The position numbers were made by a program, and so were the translations under genes. This document shows positions 1-13,394 of a stretch of DNA of 64,000 nt, in pieces. The stretch's first letter is position 1, and every line of letters begins with the position of its first letter. Where the stretch lies: NCBI RefSeq assembly GCF_018139145.2, contig NC_059471.1:83350520-83414519 (forward strand), written 5' to 3'. The notes below the pieces were generated by a model. It saw nothing but the letters and a program-made list of their open reading frames with translations, was not told where the DNA came from and ran no database searches. The DNA comes from Gymnogyps californianus (taxonomy: Eukaryota; Chordata; Aves; Accipitriformes; Cathartidae).

Positions 1-69
1 AAATATATCCCGTCCTTCTTTTCCTCTTAAGATTATTTTGTAAGAGAAAGGCCTTTTCTCTGTCTGTAC

Positions 70-656
70 TGTCGTGGTTTAACCCCAGTCAGCAACTAAG
101 CACCACGCAGCCCTTCCTTCTCCCCCCTCCCAGTGGGGTGGGGAGGAAGAAAGGAAAAAAAGTAAAACTCGTGGGTTGAGATAAGAACAGTTTAATAACT
201 AAAGTAAAATATAATACTAACAATAGTAATCATGAAGTATAATAATAATAGTAATGAAAAGGAATATAACAAAAAAAAAAGAAGAAGGAAAAAAGCCCCA
301 AACAGTGATGCACAATGCAATTGCTCACCACCCACTGACCGATGCCCAAGCAGCGATCCCCACCTCCTGGCCAACTCCCCCCCGTTTATATACTGGGCAT
401 GACATTCCATGGTATGGAATACCCCTTTGGCTAGTTCAGGTCAGCTGCCCCGGCTCTGCTCCCTCCCAGCTTCTTGCACACCTGCTTGCTGGCAGAGCAT
501 GGGAAACGGAAAAATCCTTAGCTTAAGATAAGCACTACTTAGCGATGACTAAAACATCAGCGTGTTAGCAACATAATTCTCAGACTAAATCCAAAACACA
601 GCACTGTACCAGCTACTAAGAAGAGAGTTAACTCTATCCCAGCCAAAACCAGGACA
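70..656 (-). mobile_element. Solo LTR, family A copy 1 (endogenous retrovirus)
   Basis: The element begins TGTCGTGG and ends AGGACA on the plus strand, so it has the TG...CA ends of a retroviral LTR. It is flanked by a perfect 5-bp target duplication, TGTAC, at 65-69 and 657-661. Sense is minus: on that strand a TATA box (from plus 384-392) precedes a poly(A) signal ATTAAA (from plus 191-196). No gag, pol or env sequence adjoins it, so it is a solo LTR left by LTR-LTR recombination. A 5-bp duplication suits an ERVL-like or related class, but class is inferred. Short open frames inside it are fortuitous. Confidence 0.93.
384..392 (-). promoter_or_regulatory. TATA box of family A LTR copy 1
   Basis: The minus strand reads TATATAAAC here, inside the LTR and upstream (in the sense direction) of the ATTAAA signal at 191-196. 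It is an intact-looking core promoter motif; present activity is unknown. Confidence 0.6.
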
Positions 657-1376
657 TGTACAAAGGGAACTACCCTCACAATAGCTTTTGAGAGAAGGCT
701 CTCATTCTCTACAGCCAAGGAAAAAATATCAGTATTGAATAACAATGCTTTTAATTATGTATTAGCATGATATATTTTATTCTATTGTGGTGATTGTTTT
801 TATTTTGAAAAATTGAAATATTGTTAAAGCCAAGTTGATTATTTCATGGTGTTCCGTCCAATTCTCCATCACAGAAGAATGACACTGAGTTTATCCCAGG
901 TAGTATTCTGCATAAGCCATGGAAGTTGAGATCCTCAGGATCTTCTAAAATTAACAGAATGATGTTGTTTACTCTCTCCACAGACCTATGCTGCTGTTTT
1001 TTTGGATAGAAGAGAGAGGCCCAGAATGTCTAAGGATAAAAGATGTCTAAAACCAAGGCAGTTGCTTTTACCTGGAATCTTCTGTAGGTTTGCAAATGTC
1101 ATATACTTGCATGAAATGAAGAACAAAGCTTGTAGAAAGAGATACGTATAATAAAGGATTTGCAAACCTTATAAGCAATTATAGAAACGAATATAAATAG
1201 GATATATATATACACGTGTAAGCAGCTGCTCTCCATCCGTGTAAATAACTATTGAAAGAATGTCAACAAAAGTAGAAGTGATATTTCAGTCATGGTTTTG
1301 TCTCACCTGTGTTGAATGAATAAGCATTTCAGGTGGATGGAAATACCATAAGTCATACTGTGTGCCAAGACTTGCA
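657..1376. other. Unique AT-rich noncoding spacer
   Basis: Lies between the first LTR and the microsatellite. I see no repeat, splice-bounded exon or long open frame. A run of TATATATA occurs near 1200-1215. Confidence 0.6.
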
Positions 1377-1480
1377 CTCTCCTCTCCTCTCCTCTCCTCT
1401 CCTCTCCTCTCCTCTCCTCTCCTCTCCTCTCCTCTCCTCTCCTCTCCTCTCCTCTCCTCTCCTCTCCTCTCCTCTCCTCT
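1377..1480. repeat. Perfect pentanucleotide microsatellite (CTCTC)n
   Basis: About 21 uninterrupted copies of a 5-bp CTCCT-type unit over 104 bp, with no mismatch. One strand is pure pyrimidine and the other pure purine (AGGAG type). Such tracts can form triplex (H-DNA) and are length-variable. Confidence 0.98.
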
Positions 1481-2577
1481 GAGCTGGTAAAGATTATAAT
1501 TTTAGCTTGTGGGAAATCTTGACACTTTCAAATTTGTCTTAATTCACAATCAAACAAACAAAAAAATCACTTATCAGCTTCCCACAGAATGAGAAAAATG
1601 ATTCAGAACCATTTAATTGTTTCATTCAGATAACATCAAGATATTATAATGTAAAATACATTATATAATTGTAACAATAGAATGGTAGTTTGCATATTTT
1701 ATATAGCTAAGCAAAGTGAATCAACACAAAGCAAACTTGATTTTAATCATATTTGAAACAATATGCTCTAACATAAAAAAATAATGGAAAATTGAAATGA
1801 TTCAAATTAATTTACATGTCTTTTGCCATCAGATTTTTTTAATTGACATATTCTTTCCTCCATTGATTTTGTTCTAGTTAAATTGTCTTTTTTAATGTAA
1901 ATTTTGACCGGTGTTCTCTCTGAAAACAAATTCGTTATTGACTAGTGGAGTGAATTGCTGTGAAAGTCACATGAGAAACATTCAGTAATTTTTATTGTAG
2001 TCTTTTGTCATTGGCCATATGTAAAGGGTAATTTAAGTCATCTCTGCAGACTTATTCCCATGTACTAAGACTCCACGCTTCTGTTCAGGAATTTTCTAAG
2101 TAGGAATCTGTATGGATGAGCTATGGCTAATGATGTGCAAGAAACCAGTCTTCAGAGACCCTGGGACTCGCATGTCAACTGGACAGCACACATGCAGCAT
2201 GTCCATCCTTGCAGCAAAGCTGTACTGCACACAACTTGTGTACAATAAATGTAACATTTCTTGAAAATTGCTTGGAGGAGGCACTTATCACATCGGACAT
2301 CCATGAAGCAAATCAGATGCCTTCATGTAGGTGCCTAGGACCATTTCACATGGTCCAGCATGTATGAGACATTCAAAAGGGCTGGTGGATGTAGCACAGG
2401 ACACATGGGAGATCTTTGTCCATCTGGAGAAGCCGCTGGAGGACATATGGGATACTCCAGGGTATCTAAAATGGCAGTAGACACCTATAGTTGATGACAG
2501 AAAACATTCCCATCATCAGGCTTATATATGTAAACATGCGTGTATATGCATATATATAGGTTTTAAATACATATAGG
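1481..2577. other. Unique AT-rich noncoding sequence
   Basis: No coding sequence or recognisable repeat. The last 60 bases are TA-rich and form the insertion site of the next LTR. Confidence 0.6.
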
Positions 2578-3191
2578 TGTCATGGTTTAACCCCAGCAAG
2601 CAGCTAAGCACCATGCAGCCGCTCCCTCACTCCCCTTGCCTCCCTGCTCCCAGTGGGGTGGGGAGGAGGATTGGGAAAAAAAAGTAAAACTCGTGGGTTG
2701 AGATAAGAATGGTTTAATAACTAAAGTAAAATATACTACTAACAATAATAATAATGAAATATAATAATAATAATAGTAATAATAGTAATGAAAAGGAATA
2801 TAACAAAAAAAAAAAGAAGAGGGAAAAAAACCCCAAACAGTGATGCACAATGCAATTACTCACCACCCGCTGATCGATGCCAGAGCAGCGATCCGCACCT
2901 CCCGGCCAACTCCCCCCCGTTTATATACTGGGCATGACATTCTATGGTATGGAATACCCCTTTGGCTAGTTCAGGTCAGCTGCCCCAGCTATGCTCCCTC
3001 CCAGCTTCTTGTGCACCTGCTTGCTGGCAGAGCATGGGAAACGGAAAAATCCTTAGCTTAAGATAAGCACTACTTAGCGATGACTAAAACATCAGCGTGT
3101 TAGCAACATAATTCTCAGACTAAATCCAAAACACAGCACTGTACCAGCTACTAAGAAGAGAGTTAACTCTATCCCAGCTGAAACTAGGACA
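2578..3191 (-). mobile_element. Solo LTR, family A copy 2
   Basis: Runs from TGTCATGG to AGGACA and is collinear with copy 1 along almost its whole length. The flanking 5-bp duplication ATAGG (2573-2577 and 3192-3196) is perfect. Sense is minus, with an intact TATA box (plus 2919-2927, TATATAAAC on minus) and an ATTAAA signal (plus 2713-2718). The U5/R side carries A-rich and ATA-type simple repeats that differ in length from copy 1. No internal retroviral sequence is present. Confidence 0.93.
2919..2927 (-). promoter_or_regulatory. TATA box of family A LTR copy 2
   Basis: TATATAAAC on the minus strand, at the same relative place as in copy 1. Confidence 0.58.
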
Positions 3192-6019
3192 ATAGGTTTT
3201 AAAATCTACTTTGACAAAATTTCTAGGCAAAAAGAAGGGATAATGTCTGGGGAAAGGAAGACAGATGGTTCTAAAGGATACAGTTTTAGATGCTCTGGAA
3301 ATTATATGAGTTATTCTTTCAGTGTTTTTTTCTCCAGATGACAAAAATCTCAGCAGGAATAGCAACTTTTTCTGGTTTCCTAAGATGTAAGATGGCAGAA
3401 GGCCTCCACTCTGGGAACTCTCGAGATACCTCCATACTTTTAAGTGAGATGCTCTGGAACAGTCAGATGGTTTCAGCACTGTCTAAACACAAATCTCGTT
3501 TGGGCTTGGCTTCAAATTTGGCTTCAAATTGAGATCTGGATCAAAACCCCAAGTCCTTGTGCTTTGTGCTACCTCTGCTTCTAGTGGTGACAGTTCATAG
3601 CATACCAGACTAAACACTGGGTTAAAGCATTACGTTGCTTGTTGACTCCATAATAGGACTTATTTCAAACTCTTAATGCATTCTGAGTCCTCTAAATCTG
3701 TGTTACTCTTTCCAGCCGATGCAAGCGCCTTGGATGGCTGTTGCAGTAGAATATGTAAGGCATTACCCAAGTCTGCTGTGAGGAAGTGTCTGAGGAAATT
3801 GGCATTAGAATGGCTTACCATGAAAGGCACTGAAGTCCCACAGCAATTTGTTATTGGAAGAGTTCAGTACTGAATAAGACAGTAACAGATAATGTCTGTG
3901 ATATGTGAACAACTGAGAAAAATCTGATAGCGCTTGTCATTTTTTTACAGTGTTGAGATTCTGTGCTCACACCATTATTTTGGATTAATGCCTTCACTGT
4001 CTGCTAAGGTACAGTGGTATAAAGATGCCATCACACATTGTCAGAAAATACCCATGTACATTATTATACATTTGGTTCACTCTCTAAGTGTTTTTAGCCA
4101 GGAATAATATAAAAAAAGCAAGTAGCTAAAGATTTCATAGAGCTTGGCAGGTTCATGGGTAGAAGGAACGCTGTAGAAGTCCAAAATTCAGAAGAATTTC
4201 TCTAAAGATTGCCAAAAGAGAAAGTTTTAAAGCATCATTACCTGCTTAACAGGAGCTTTGCCATAAGAGCCATGATGAGACCTTTTCAGCTGCCAAAGCT
4301 GCCTCAAGGTGTTGGAGCCTTTTTGTTCACAGACTACCTATACTATACTTACGTGTCATCTGTGGAAACCGGGAAGTGGAGATTAAAAGTCTACAAGGGA
4401 GGGATTTGTCATGTTCTTTGTCAGAGCTTTGGATCCAAATTAATTCCTGACATGAATGGCTGTCTCAAACAGAAATTCGGTTTTGGAAATTTGGCAGCCA
4501 AAAATTAAAATATTAAATTCATTTTAATTTACAGGTTGGTTGTCATTGAGACAGTAGATCTCGTCTTGCCTCTTCATTACAAAGTCCTGGGATTGCAGCA
4601 CCTGAGTGCGTAGGAGGAAGTACTGCTCTGGGGCTGTTCCTTGTCTGGATTGCTGGCAGCTTTGGTGATGGGCAGGCGGATTACATGTATCTATCTTTTA
4701 CTCATTATGGGAATGCTACATGCAGTAATTTGCAGAAAGTGACTTCTTTTGCAGAGCTGGAGTGGTTTCAGTAAACTCATCCTGAAGAATGGGTAGTGCT
4801 CGCCATTTCTGCCTGGTTTCCCAGTAGCTCACTAAGAGCACTGTTGGAGGCTTTATGGCAGGTTATCCAGCAGCTGAAAAAGCATTAAAGATTTAGATTT
4901 TAAGTGAGTGTTTTAGTACTGGCAGATATCCAGCTGAAGAACTGCCACCCTTGTAGTACCATGGAAGCTCTAGGCTCAGTGTTTCTGACTTCAGCATCTT
5001 TGGAAATTTGTAGAGGTCTTTGGACTTCCAGGCTCCCCAGTCTATGGTGGAAGATTCCTGGACTGCCTGTATCTCCACAGGAATAGCTTCTTGGATGAAT
5101 GATCTGTCTCATTTGAGAGAAAAAAAACCAAAAACATTTTGCTTTTTTTTTCCTTCTGATTTTTTTCTCCCCAAGATTGCCATTGAGCAGGAAATTTCAA
5201 AATTTCTAAGTTTCATTCTAGTAAATAACTTGAGAAGTGAGCTGCAAAAGTTGGCTGTTACTGGGAACTGAGCTATAATGTTGCCAGACCTAAAGTCTTC
5301 AGCAGTTTCTGTTGCTTGCTTTAGGCTGTTCAAAGTTGCAAGGCATCTATCAGAGGGCAGGTGAAGTGGTGAACTGTGTAATTCATGAGTCTAGAAAGTT
5401 AAAGAAGAGACCTCTACTGAATGGCGGATGTTTGTGTTATGCCAGCAGAGGCATCTGTGAAATAATTCTATTGGCTCTAGTGTAAATTCTCTCAGCTTAT
5501 GGATTTTGCACACTCTTACACCTAAACAAGTCCTCTGAGCTCATTTAATTCTCTGGGTTTGAGGGTGGGTTGCCCAATGCAGCCTGTAGCTCTGCTCACT
5601 GCTTCTTGTCTGACTGTCGACAGCTCATTTAAAGCCAGGAAACGCGAAACATCTTTTGTTTCACTGAGAGCACTCAACATCTCATGATAAGATAATAAAA
5701 CTGCAGCAGCAGCAGATTTGGCTGAGGCAACCTGAGATACATAGTAACTATTTCGGAGAACTCCTGGAGGTTGAGGAAGCTCTGACAGATGAACAAACAT
5801 GATGTCTATCTTCAAAAAATGTAAGAGCAGGCCAGCTAGTTTAACTTTGTTGTTGGCAATAAGCAGTAAACAAAATGTTATCGTGACTTTAGGAAGATCT
5901 CTAACACTGTAATATCATATTCTCTTAATAGTATCATAAAGAAACTAAGGAAATCTGAATTAGCTGAAACTATTGTAAAGTGAAATCAGAACTGCAGAGA
6001 GCACCGTATCGAGAGAAAG
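3192..6019. other. Unique noncoding sequence
   Basis: No feature with family support. The minus-strand frame at 5522-5815 (97 codons, alanine- and serine-rich centre) and the plus-strand frame at 4209-4508 are the longest; neither shows a motif I recognise and both are within chance length. Confidence 0.5.
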
Positions 6020-6260
6020 CTTATCAGTAATTCATTGTTACGCCAGGGGACTGTGCAGAGTAAAGTTCTTCAGTGGTTTGATACTGTTCAGTATTTTCAT
6101 TAATGACTTGAATGAAAGAATAAAAGTATATTTTGCAGGTACAGAAGTCACACTGAAGGATAGAATTAGAAATCCAAACTACCTTGACAAACTAGGGAAA
6201 AGTCCCAGAAAATATATGATGAAGCTGAACGTAAAAATCGCAATGCTTCTAAAACTTAAA
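6020..6260 (+). pseudogene. Decayed CR1 LINE reverse-transcriptase fragment
   Basis: The plus-strand translation near 6075-6115 reads LFSIFINDLNE. This matches the CR1 ORF2 RT segment just before the catalytic FADD box (usual form close to LFNIFINDLDE). The catalytic box itself is damaged: the equivalent place reads YFAG. Downstream, residues like NYLDKLGKSPRKYMMKLN (about 6173-6229) resemble the region leading to the CR1 MKFNK motif. No 3' end is visible. An old 5'- and 3'-truncated fragment is the likeliest reading. Confidence 0.6.
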
Positions 6261-9200
6261 GAAATTGTTTGATATTTTGGTAGGAATATTCATTTGAATA
6301 AATGCAGGATGGAGCAAGATGTTGGACTGAATAAAGGCAAGATGGGGAAAACTGATGACCTTGGGATCTAGTGACTTATGTAATGCTCTGCAGATATGAA
6401 CAAGATGCACATTATAGTGAGATACATAACAAAAAAGAATATGGTCTGAGACACTAAAAGTTACAGAAATCATAGAGTTCAGAATATTTAGAAACTAGAA
6501 ATTCAAATTTTTATAAAGTTTTTATACAGCTTCCAACACGATAAAAATAATCTCATTTTCAGAGCGCATTAGCTCAGCACATTCAGGAGTTCCCATGAAA
6601 CCTCTCATGTCAGCGTAGTCACTCATGGGCATACGCTTTTGCAGGATGGAGAACTGTAGTTACTTTATAGCTGCACAGTTTTTAATCTTGCAGCCAAGTT
6701 CCCATGCAAGAGAATCAAACCTCACTTTGTGCGTAGGGCTAACTCAGCGCAATGAACATTACGGCAAACGCCAGGCATGTTTGTGGCCGTACCAATGGCA
6801 GATGTAGTAGATCACTGCAAATGTGACCTGCTCAGATGTAGTACAGCTTTTCAAATGTGACACTGAGGCTTTGGGGGGTCGCAGTACTTGGAGCAAGTTG
6901 GACAGCGTGCTTTGAGAGAAACGCAAACTATGTGCATGCAACAACAGCAACTATTTGAAGAAAAAGGACACAATTTATTCTCCATGTTACCCTATTGGCT
7001 TCAAGGTTCAGTCTGGTGTGTTCTGGCACAGAGGAAAGGATGGGCGTAAACAGGATACTTCACTGGGGTAGAAATCCCCTGCCGATTGTTTACTCTTTCC
7101 TTGCAGAACCTCTTTGGGAGCATCAGCGGGTTTTTCCATGGTAAAAGAGATTAAATTCTCTCTCTTTTGATTCTTTAGTATATTGTAACATTTTTGTGTG
7201 TGACAGGCTGTTCAAAATCTTGTCTTTGGTTACTCAAACACAAGGATTCTGGGGACTAAGAGGTTTATTATCAGAAAGATTACACTATGCTTACCTTCAT
7301 TTTTTTTCTTGAATGTATTAGACATGCTTTTACAAGCACATTTAGTAAAAGTTAATTCCAAAGCACTTTGCACTTACCTTCATATGAATATGTGGAATGT
7401 TTTAAATTAATGATATACTAATTATATAAATAAATAATTATAAATATTATGAAAAATAATTGAAAAGAAGTGGAAAAACATGTAAACCACTAAGTGAAAA
7501 GCATGGAAAACAATAAAATCTGTTAACCTCCCAGCACCCTCTGGTCCATATAGGTTCTTTATCCACCAGCTAGAGAAAACTGCAAAGTAAACAGAATAAG
7601 GGCATTGTCTTAAGCTACTGCTGCTCTTCCAGTGTTATTGAGACACGAGGTATCCACCTCATGGAAAAACAGAGATTCCTGCATTTTATTTCTATTGTAC
7701 GTTCTTTGCAGAAGTGTTTATTTCTTCTTCAGTTTGTAATTCATTGAGGTAACCATACAATTTGAGGTCTTCTGAGGTTCTGAGTATTTGAACTCAAAGA
7801 ACTCACAGAATATATGTCTAAAGAATATATTAAGTGACTGAATGCCCATAGAGATTCTCTACCCTATTAGAAGGATAAATTTCCTATTCCAGTTAATCAC
7901 TCCTATCTTCCAGCATAGTTTCCATCTACCGCTTGCTTAAACATCACAACAGATTAATGTTTGATAGTACCAATATTTCACTACTCTTTTCCATGGCTAG
8001 TTCTGTTCTTCTAACTGATCCTTCTGAAATGAAACTGCAACCAGGACATTCCCACCCTGTGTGTACATACTACGGATATAGTTTTTGCTATTTTCTCAAC
8101 ATGAAATTATCTTGTTCCAGTGGGTTTGGATGCTTTAGGCTGGGTATATGCATGTACATTGCAGATCTTGTTACTTCAAAAGAGCATTTCTGAATATTGC
8201 AAAAAATACTCTATTATGTCTTTAAGGTTTATTATCAGTCTCTCTTTCATGCTGTTAAAAACTGATTACTTTTGGATGCAGTATAGTCAATTTTTGTTTT
8301 GCTTTAAGAGCTAAGCTTGAAACCACTGGAAAATGCAATGCAAATGTTTCTAAATTTGTAACAAAAAAGAAAGGTTATACTTTTGCTGAATTGTTGTATG
8401 ATTTTAAACCCTTATTTAGCATCTCTTCCAAGATATGTATACTAGAAGTCAACTATAATTCCCAAAGGAAAGTTGATTTCCCAAGGTTGTCACAAACATT
8501 TATATTTATGAAGGGAAATGTGCAAAGACCAAAGTTTTCCACAGAGTGAGAATTAAATCCATACATTTCAAACTTTTTGTGTGATTGTATTGACATTCTG
8601 TTTCACGTTATGAGGAGGATTAAGAATATTTGTTTTGGAAAATTGCCTCCAAGGACTTTATTTTTGTGAAAGCAAAGGCATTGTTGGGGTTGAATCAGCA
8701 TCCTGTACTGGTTGAAGAGTAGAAGTAATATTACATGAGTCATTCAAGATGAATTGCCATGGTTTTAGATAGGAACTCTTGGTTGTTATTGTTAAGAAAC
8801 TATACTTGCATCCATCACGCTTTGAAAGTAATTGCTTACTTTACGTAGCTATTAATGCTAATTACATTGCAGGAGCTAACGTGACAGACTATTTGTTATC
8901 CTTGAAGGTATGAAGTAGAAAGTTCAATATGTTGGCTGGTAGCATTTTTCTGAAGTACTTGACAAAGCCACCAATTCCTGATTTGTCTTCATAATTCTGC
9001 AGCTGATTTAGATAGCATTTTATTTCTTAGTATTTTGGCCTGACCTTTGGTGGATGAAGCCTGTTCGAGTGTCAGGTAATGAACAGTGGGTAGAAAGCCT
9101 GTATTTTCATAGAAAGCCTGTATTATGCAACTCCTTTATTATGTTTGATTGTCAGTAAGTTTTGTTTTGTTTTGTTCTCACTTTTACAGACACAGTAGCT

Positions 9201-12200
9201 CTCAAGTCATGCAGGAAAAGATCCAGAATCTGTGGTCCTGTTCCTAAAACTGAAAGCAAAATTACATAAAAGGATTAGGCAGATTCCATGATTTTCCTGT
9301 TTTCAGCAAGGCTTTTATATAGAAAAATGCTTAGACTGCAAAGGTTTACGATAACTGATCTGTTTGCCACAAACCTTGTACGATCTGTTTGCCACAAACC
9401 TTGTACGTTCTGTGGAATGAAATAGCAGTTCCTTTTTCTCCTTCCTCTTCAAGGCTAACTTGTGAAGTGTATATATGCATATATTTGTGTTATGGTTTAA
9501 AGTCAGTCACAGTGTGTCTTAGCAGGACTGACTTGGAGATTGGTGTTTCAGAGCACATGGGAATCTTTATTGCCCTGAACTCCACAGGCCGAGTGCTCTA
9601 TGCATAACTTGAACAGATGACACTTCTGGATGTAAGGTTCTCATACAAATATGCCAGACGTAGGAGAGAGATTTAAGAACATAATATTAGTAATGCCAGT
9701 GTGAATAATATGTGTGACTCTACAAAGTAATGCTAGGAAATAATCAGTATATGAAAAAGCTAAGGTAGCCCATAAAAGTGAATGCAATCCAAGTTAAATG
9801 ACTTCTCCAGTTCTCTAAATATCAGAGAGATTCAAATTCTTATTAAGGAGATTAAAGGCCTTGTGGGAAATAAACATGGCTCTAAAGCCTGGATGCAGTC
9901 CTTCCTGGCAACCACCATGATTATTGATAGCAAAGTTTCAAAGCCCTCTGATGACAGAGGTATATGACTCTGCACTCCAGACCGTCTGAAACACATGATG
10001 GAAAAAAAAAGAGTATATGACTGAAGAATAAATTTCCACAATGATACTATTTGCATATGCAGAAACATGGGTTTTTTTTCATATTTATTCAATGGAATAT
10101 GTGTATATTTATGCATATTTATATGAAAAAACTCATCTTAAAATGCTTCTTTATTAAAATAGCTTGGAATGAATAATGCAGTTTTGACCTCTTAAGTTTA
10201 AACAACCAATGTAGGGTGGTTCAGCTAGAAAAAATACACACAGTTCATTTGATGTAAACCAAAGTAAATGACCTAAGACCACAGACTGCTTGCTACAACA
10301 TGTGTCGTATCATTATAGTAGTAACAGTCGACTGAGTGCAGTTGATCCATTAAAGTTTGAAACGGTAGGTTCAGTTCTGCAACTGTACAAAGACCTTTTT
10401 TGCCTGAAAAAGCAATTGGTTATGTAATTGGTTATTGGCTTTGGTGCACATATAAAGCATTTTATCTTCCCCCCAAAATCTTATAGCAGCTCATTTTATT
10501 GTACGGTAAGCATAATTCTATGCTCCTTGCACCCTTCTGTGCTGTCCAGCTGACTCAGGTGAAATCTGTGAAATGGGAAAATGTCAGTGTCATGAAAGAT
10601 CCTTTACTTGTATTATATACCCTTTAAAGCATTATATCTCTAAAAAGTACCCTTCGTACACCAAGTCTACAGAGAGTGGGGGGAAAAAAAAGCAAGGCAG
10701 AACTCAGCCTTATTGTGCAGATTCTTCAAGTGCCCCTGAAACATGCCTTGGGCTAAGAAATGCAGGGGCAACTCTTCACATTAACTCCCTGGAATCAGGC
10801 AGAACCTCTGAACCTGGTGGCCTTTCAAATGTCCGTACCAAAATCAGAGCTAGCATGTTGGTGCTGTCTACCACATGTGGTGAACTGTGAAAATGCTCAG
10901 TAAGAGGCTCACACCGTTTCCTACCAATTAAAAAATAAAAGCTCCAGAAGCCGCAGATTTGTGGTGCAAAGCTAAGGGATTTGCCGTGGTCTGGTGTACT
11001 CCAAAGGGAGTTGGTGTGCAGTGTCTCTTAAGGTTGAACTTGGGAAACCGTTCCAACAAGCGTGCTATGAGAACTATTGAAGAAGGGATTACACATCCAG
11101 CTGCTACTGCTTTTTTAGATATTAATTTGTCATGCATCATTTCCTATTATTTCATGTCATGACATATTCTATTAAGTTATTTTAGGATATAGGCTGTGAC
11201 TGCAGCTGGCACCATGTGTCACGTTGTATCACATCAGGTGGCAGCATAAGGTAAATGCTTGGTTTGAGCTTTTAGTTTTTTTCAGCAAATTGAAGAGTTA
11301 GGGCCATTCAGGTGAATGAAGTGAAGAGGGTAAGAAATGAACAAACCACCTTGTGCCTACTGAAAGGGTAGAAAACTCTTGAGTTCTCAGCCTTTGAGGG
11401 TTGGATGCCCCCCAGGGCGTCCTTGCCACACCCCAGCACTCTTACCATGTCCCTGTGGAGCCCTTGGCTTTGTCCCAGTACGAGTGTAACTCTGCCTCTC
11501 TCCCAGGCTCAAGCCTGGTTTCCTTTTCCTGGGAGCCCTCTTGCTTTGGAGAAGAAAAGCCAGGTTCTGTTTTGAGCTTTGGAGACTGAAAATTCAACAT
11601 GGTCCCTTCCTCTGCCCCACTGCAGGGCACTACAATTCATTTGGATGGATTCAGCGGTTCTTGGCACCCATGTCTGGGGGCTTGAGCTTGCTCAGAAGCC
11701 TGGGGCATAAGGAGACAGGCAGCCATCCCTGGTTAGGGAACTGCAAAGGGGTGAACTTGGGCTTATGCTCCCTGATATCAGGGCATTATCCCTGATTTTG
11801 TCCAGAGATAACCTAATGACTAATACAGGCACAAAGTGGAAAGTAGATTTGAGACTCTACTTCTGCCCCTTCACAGGTCAGGCTCCCTCTTGCCTGAATA
11901 CTTTGTTCTCCCTGACTTTTGCATTCCTATCTGCACAGCTGCCTACTTGCAGGGGTTGCATGAGCAAATACATCTTCTGTTTTCACTTCTCCTCCTGAGA
12001 AATGATATTCAGATCAAATGAGTACCAACTAATCTTCCAGTCCTAGCTGAGAGAGAAAACTGGAGTATTCCTGCAATCCTTCTGCCCCTTCCTTTTTGCC
12101 CAGAGGTCTGGTCTGTTTTTTTAGAATGCAGCAAGCCTTTGGGAAGGCTCTACCTCTTAGTGTTTACCAAAGACCAAAACAGCAATCTGAGAAATGATGC

Positions 12201-13394
12201 ACCAGGGCTGGCGTCGCCGCTTCTTAGCTGTTCATGGTGAACTCGGTGGTGCAGCCTCCTGCCTTTTCCCCCTTCTGCAGCCCTGGTATGTCAGACCTGG
12301 CTGAAGCGAGAACTGTCAGACTGTTGTCCTGGCTGATGAGTTTCTGTTCATGCAAAACAGCTGAAGGAGAGACAGCCTCTGAGCAAGTGGTTTCCTTTAT
12401 TAATTCTCTGATAATACATGCTCTGGGTTTCAGCTGCAGTTAAACACTTCTAGGAAGACTCCTCAACTCATGCACTTTTAAGCATATGTCTCCATGAAGG
12501 TCTCTGGAGATCAAGCACAAGGTATGTCACTGACTTTATCATCCATGCCGTATGTGAGATGTTTTTCTTGCAGATGATGACGTGGATCTGCCAATGGCTC
12601 CCCAGATACAAGCAAAAGACCTTTTGTTTCCAAGTTGCTAGCAGTCGCAACTCTCAGTGCTGACATTTTCATTCCCATGTATTCAGGAGCTATGAATAAA
12701 TGTAGGCTGGAAATCAGAAGCAATGGGGGCCTGTAACAGCCTTCCTGTAAGAATGATGGGAGCGAGCTAATTACTTTTTAGATGGACCAGAGCAGGAAAA
12801 GGATTGGATGGTGTGGGTGCCTGTGATGGCTGAGGGTTTCATCACTGTGACCCACGTGTTTCCTTCCAGTGCTGTGTTTTCTGTTTAGAGGAGAAAACAG
12901 ATTCCCTGTTCCCATGTTTTCAAGCTATTAGTGCCTTATGAGCGCTCAGTGCAAGTTTAAGTTGTTGGATGCTAACCTCCTCCCATCCTTAGCTCTCAGC
13001 TAAGTGTGCTGATGCTTCATATTTAGATTAATCTGCCCAGTTAGGCTCAGATGCCACTTCCATTTACATTGGCTAAGTCACTCTCAAGAGCTAATGGTCC
13101 ACTAATGCTGTCCTACAATTCCCTCCGTGAGTCCAGAAAGACAAACAAGTTCCTAAACCATCCTCAGTGAAAAGATCAGAGTAGCTCAGCATAATGTAGC
13201 ATTAAGAACCACAGGAGATGTCCGCAGATCTAAAAAGATAACATGAATAAGCGGAGTACCAGTGAAGGCCCATTAAATTGATTGTGACTTTGTAGTGTGA
13301 TTAAAATCAGTTGGACAAGGGCAATCCATCTGTGCTGATGCAAGATAACTATTCCTGTGAGTTAATGGTGTGTTAAAGAACATGCAGCTTTTTT
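6261..13394. other. Long unique noncoding block
   Basis: AT-rich DNA without recognisable exons or dated repeats. It holds an exact 25-bp tandem duplication (9357-9406) and an AT-rich stretch near 8790-8890 with several TAAT cores. The segment 11400-11800 is richer in GC and pyrimidines than its surroundings but shows no coding signature. Confidence 0.5.
9357..9406. repeat. Exact 25-bp tandem duplication
   Basis: Two identical 25-bp units, 9357-9381 and 9382-9406, each starting GATCTGTTTGCC and ending CTTGTAC. Identity over both units implies a recent event. Confidence 0.97.

Noticed and set aside
70..3191. A single provirus with LTRs at 70 and 2578
   Set aside because: Each LTR has its own different target duplication (TGTAC, ATAGG), and the DNA between has no retroviral genes.
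5522..5815. 97-codon minus-strand frame with protein-like composition
   Set aside because: No recognisable family and length is within chance. It would need a transcript or conservation to be called a gene.
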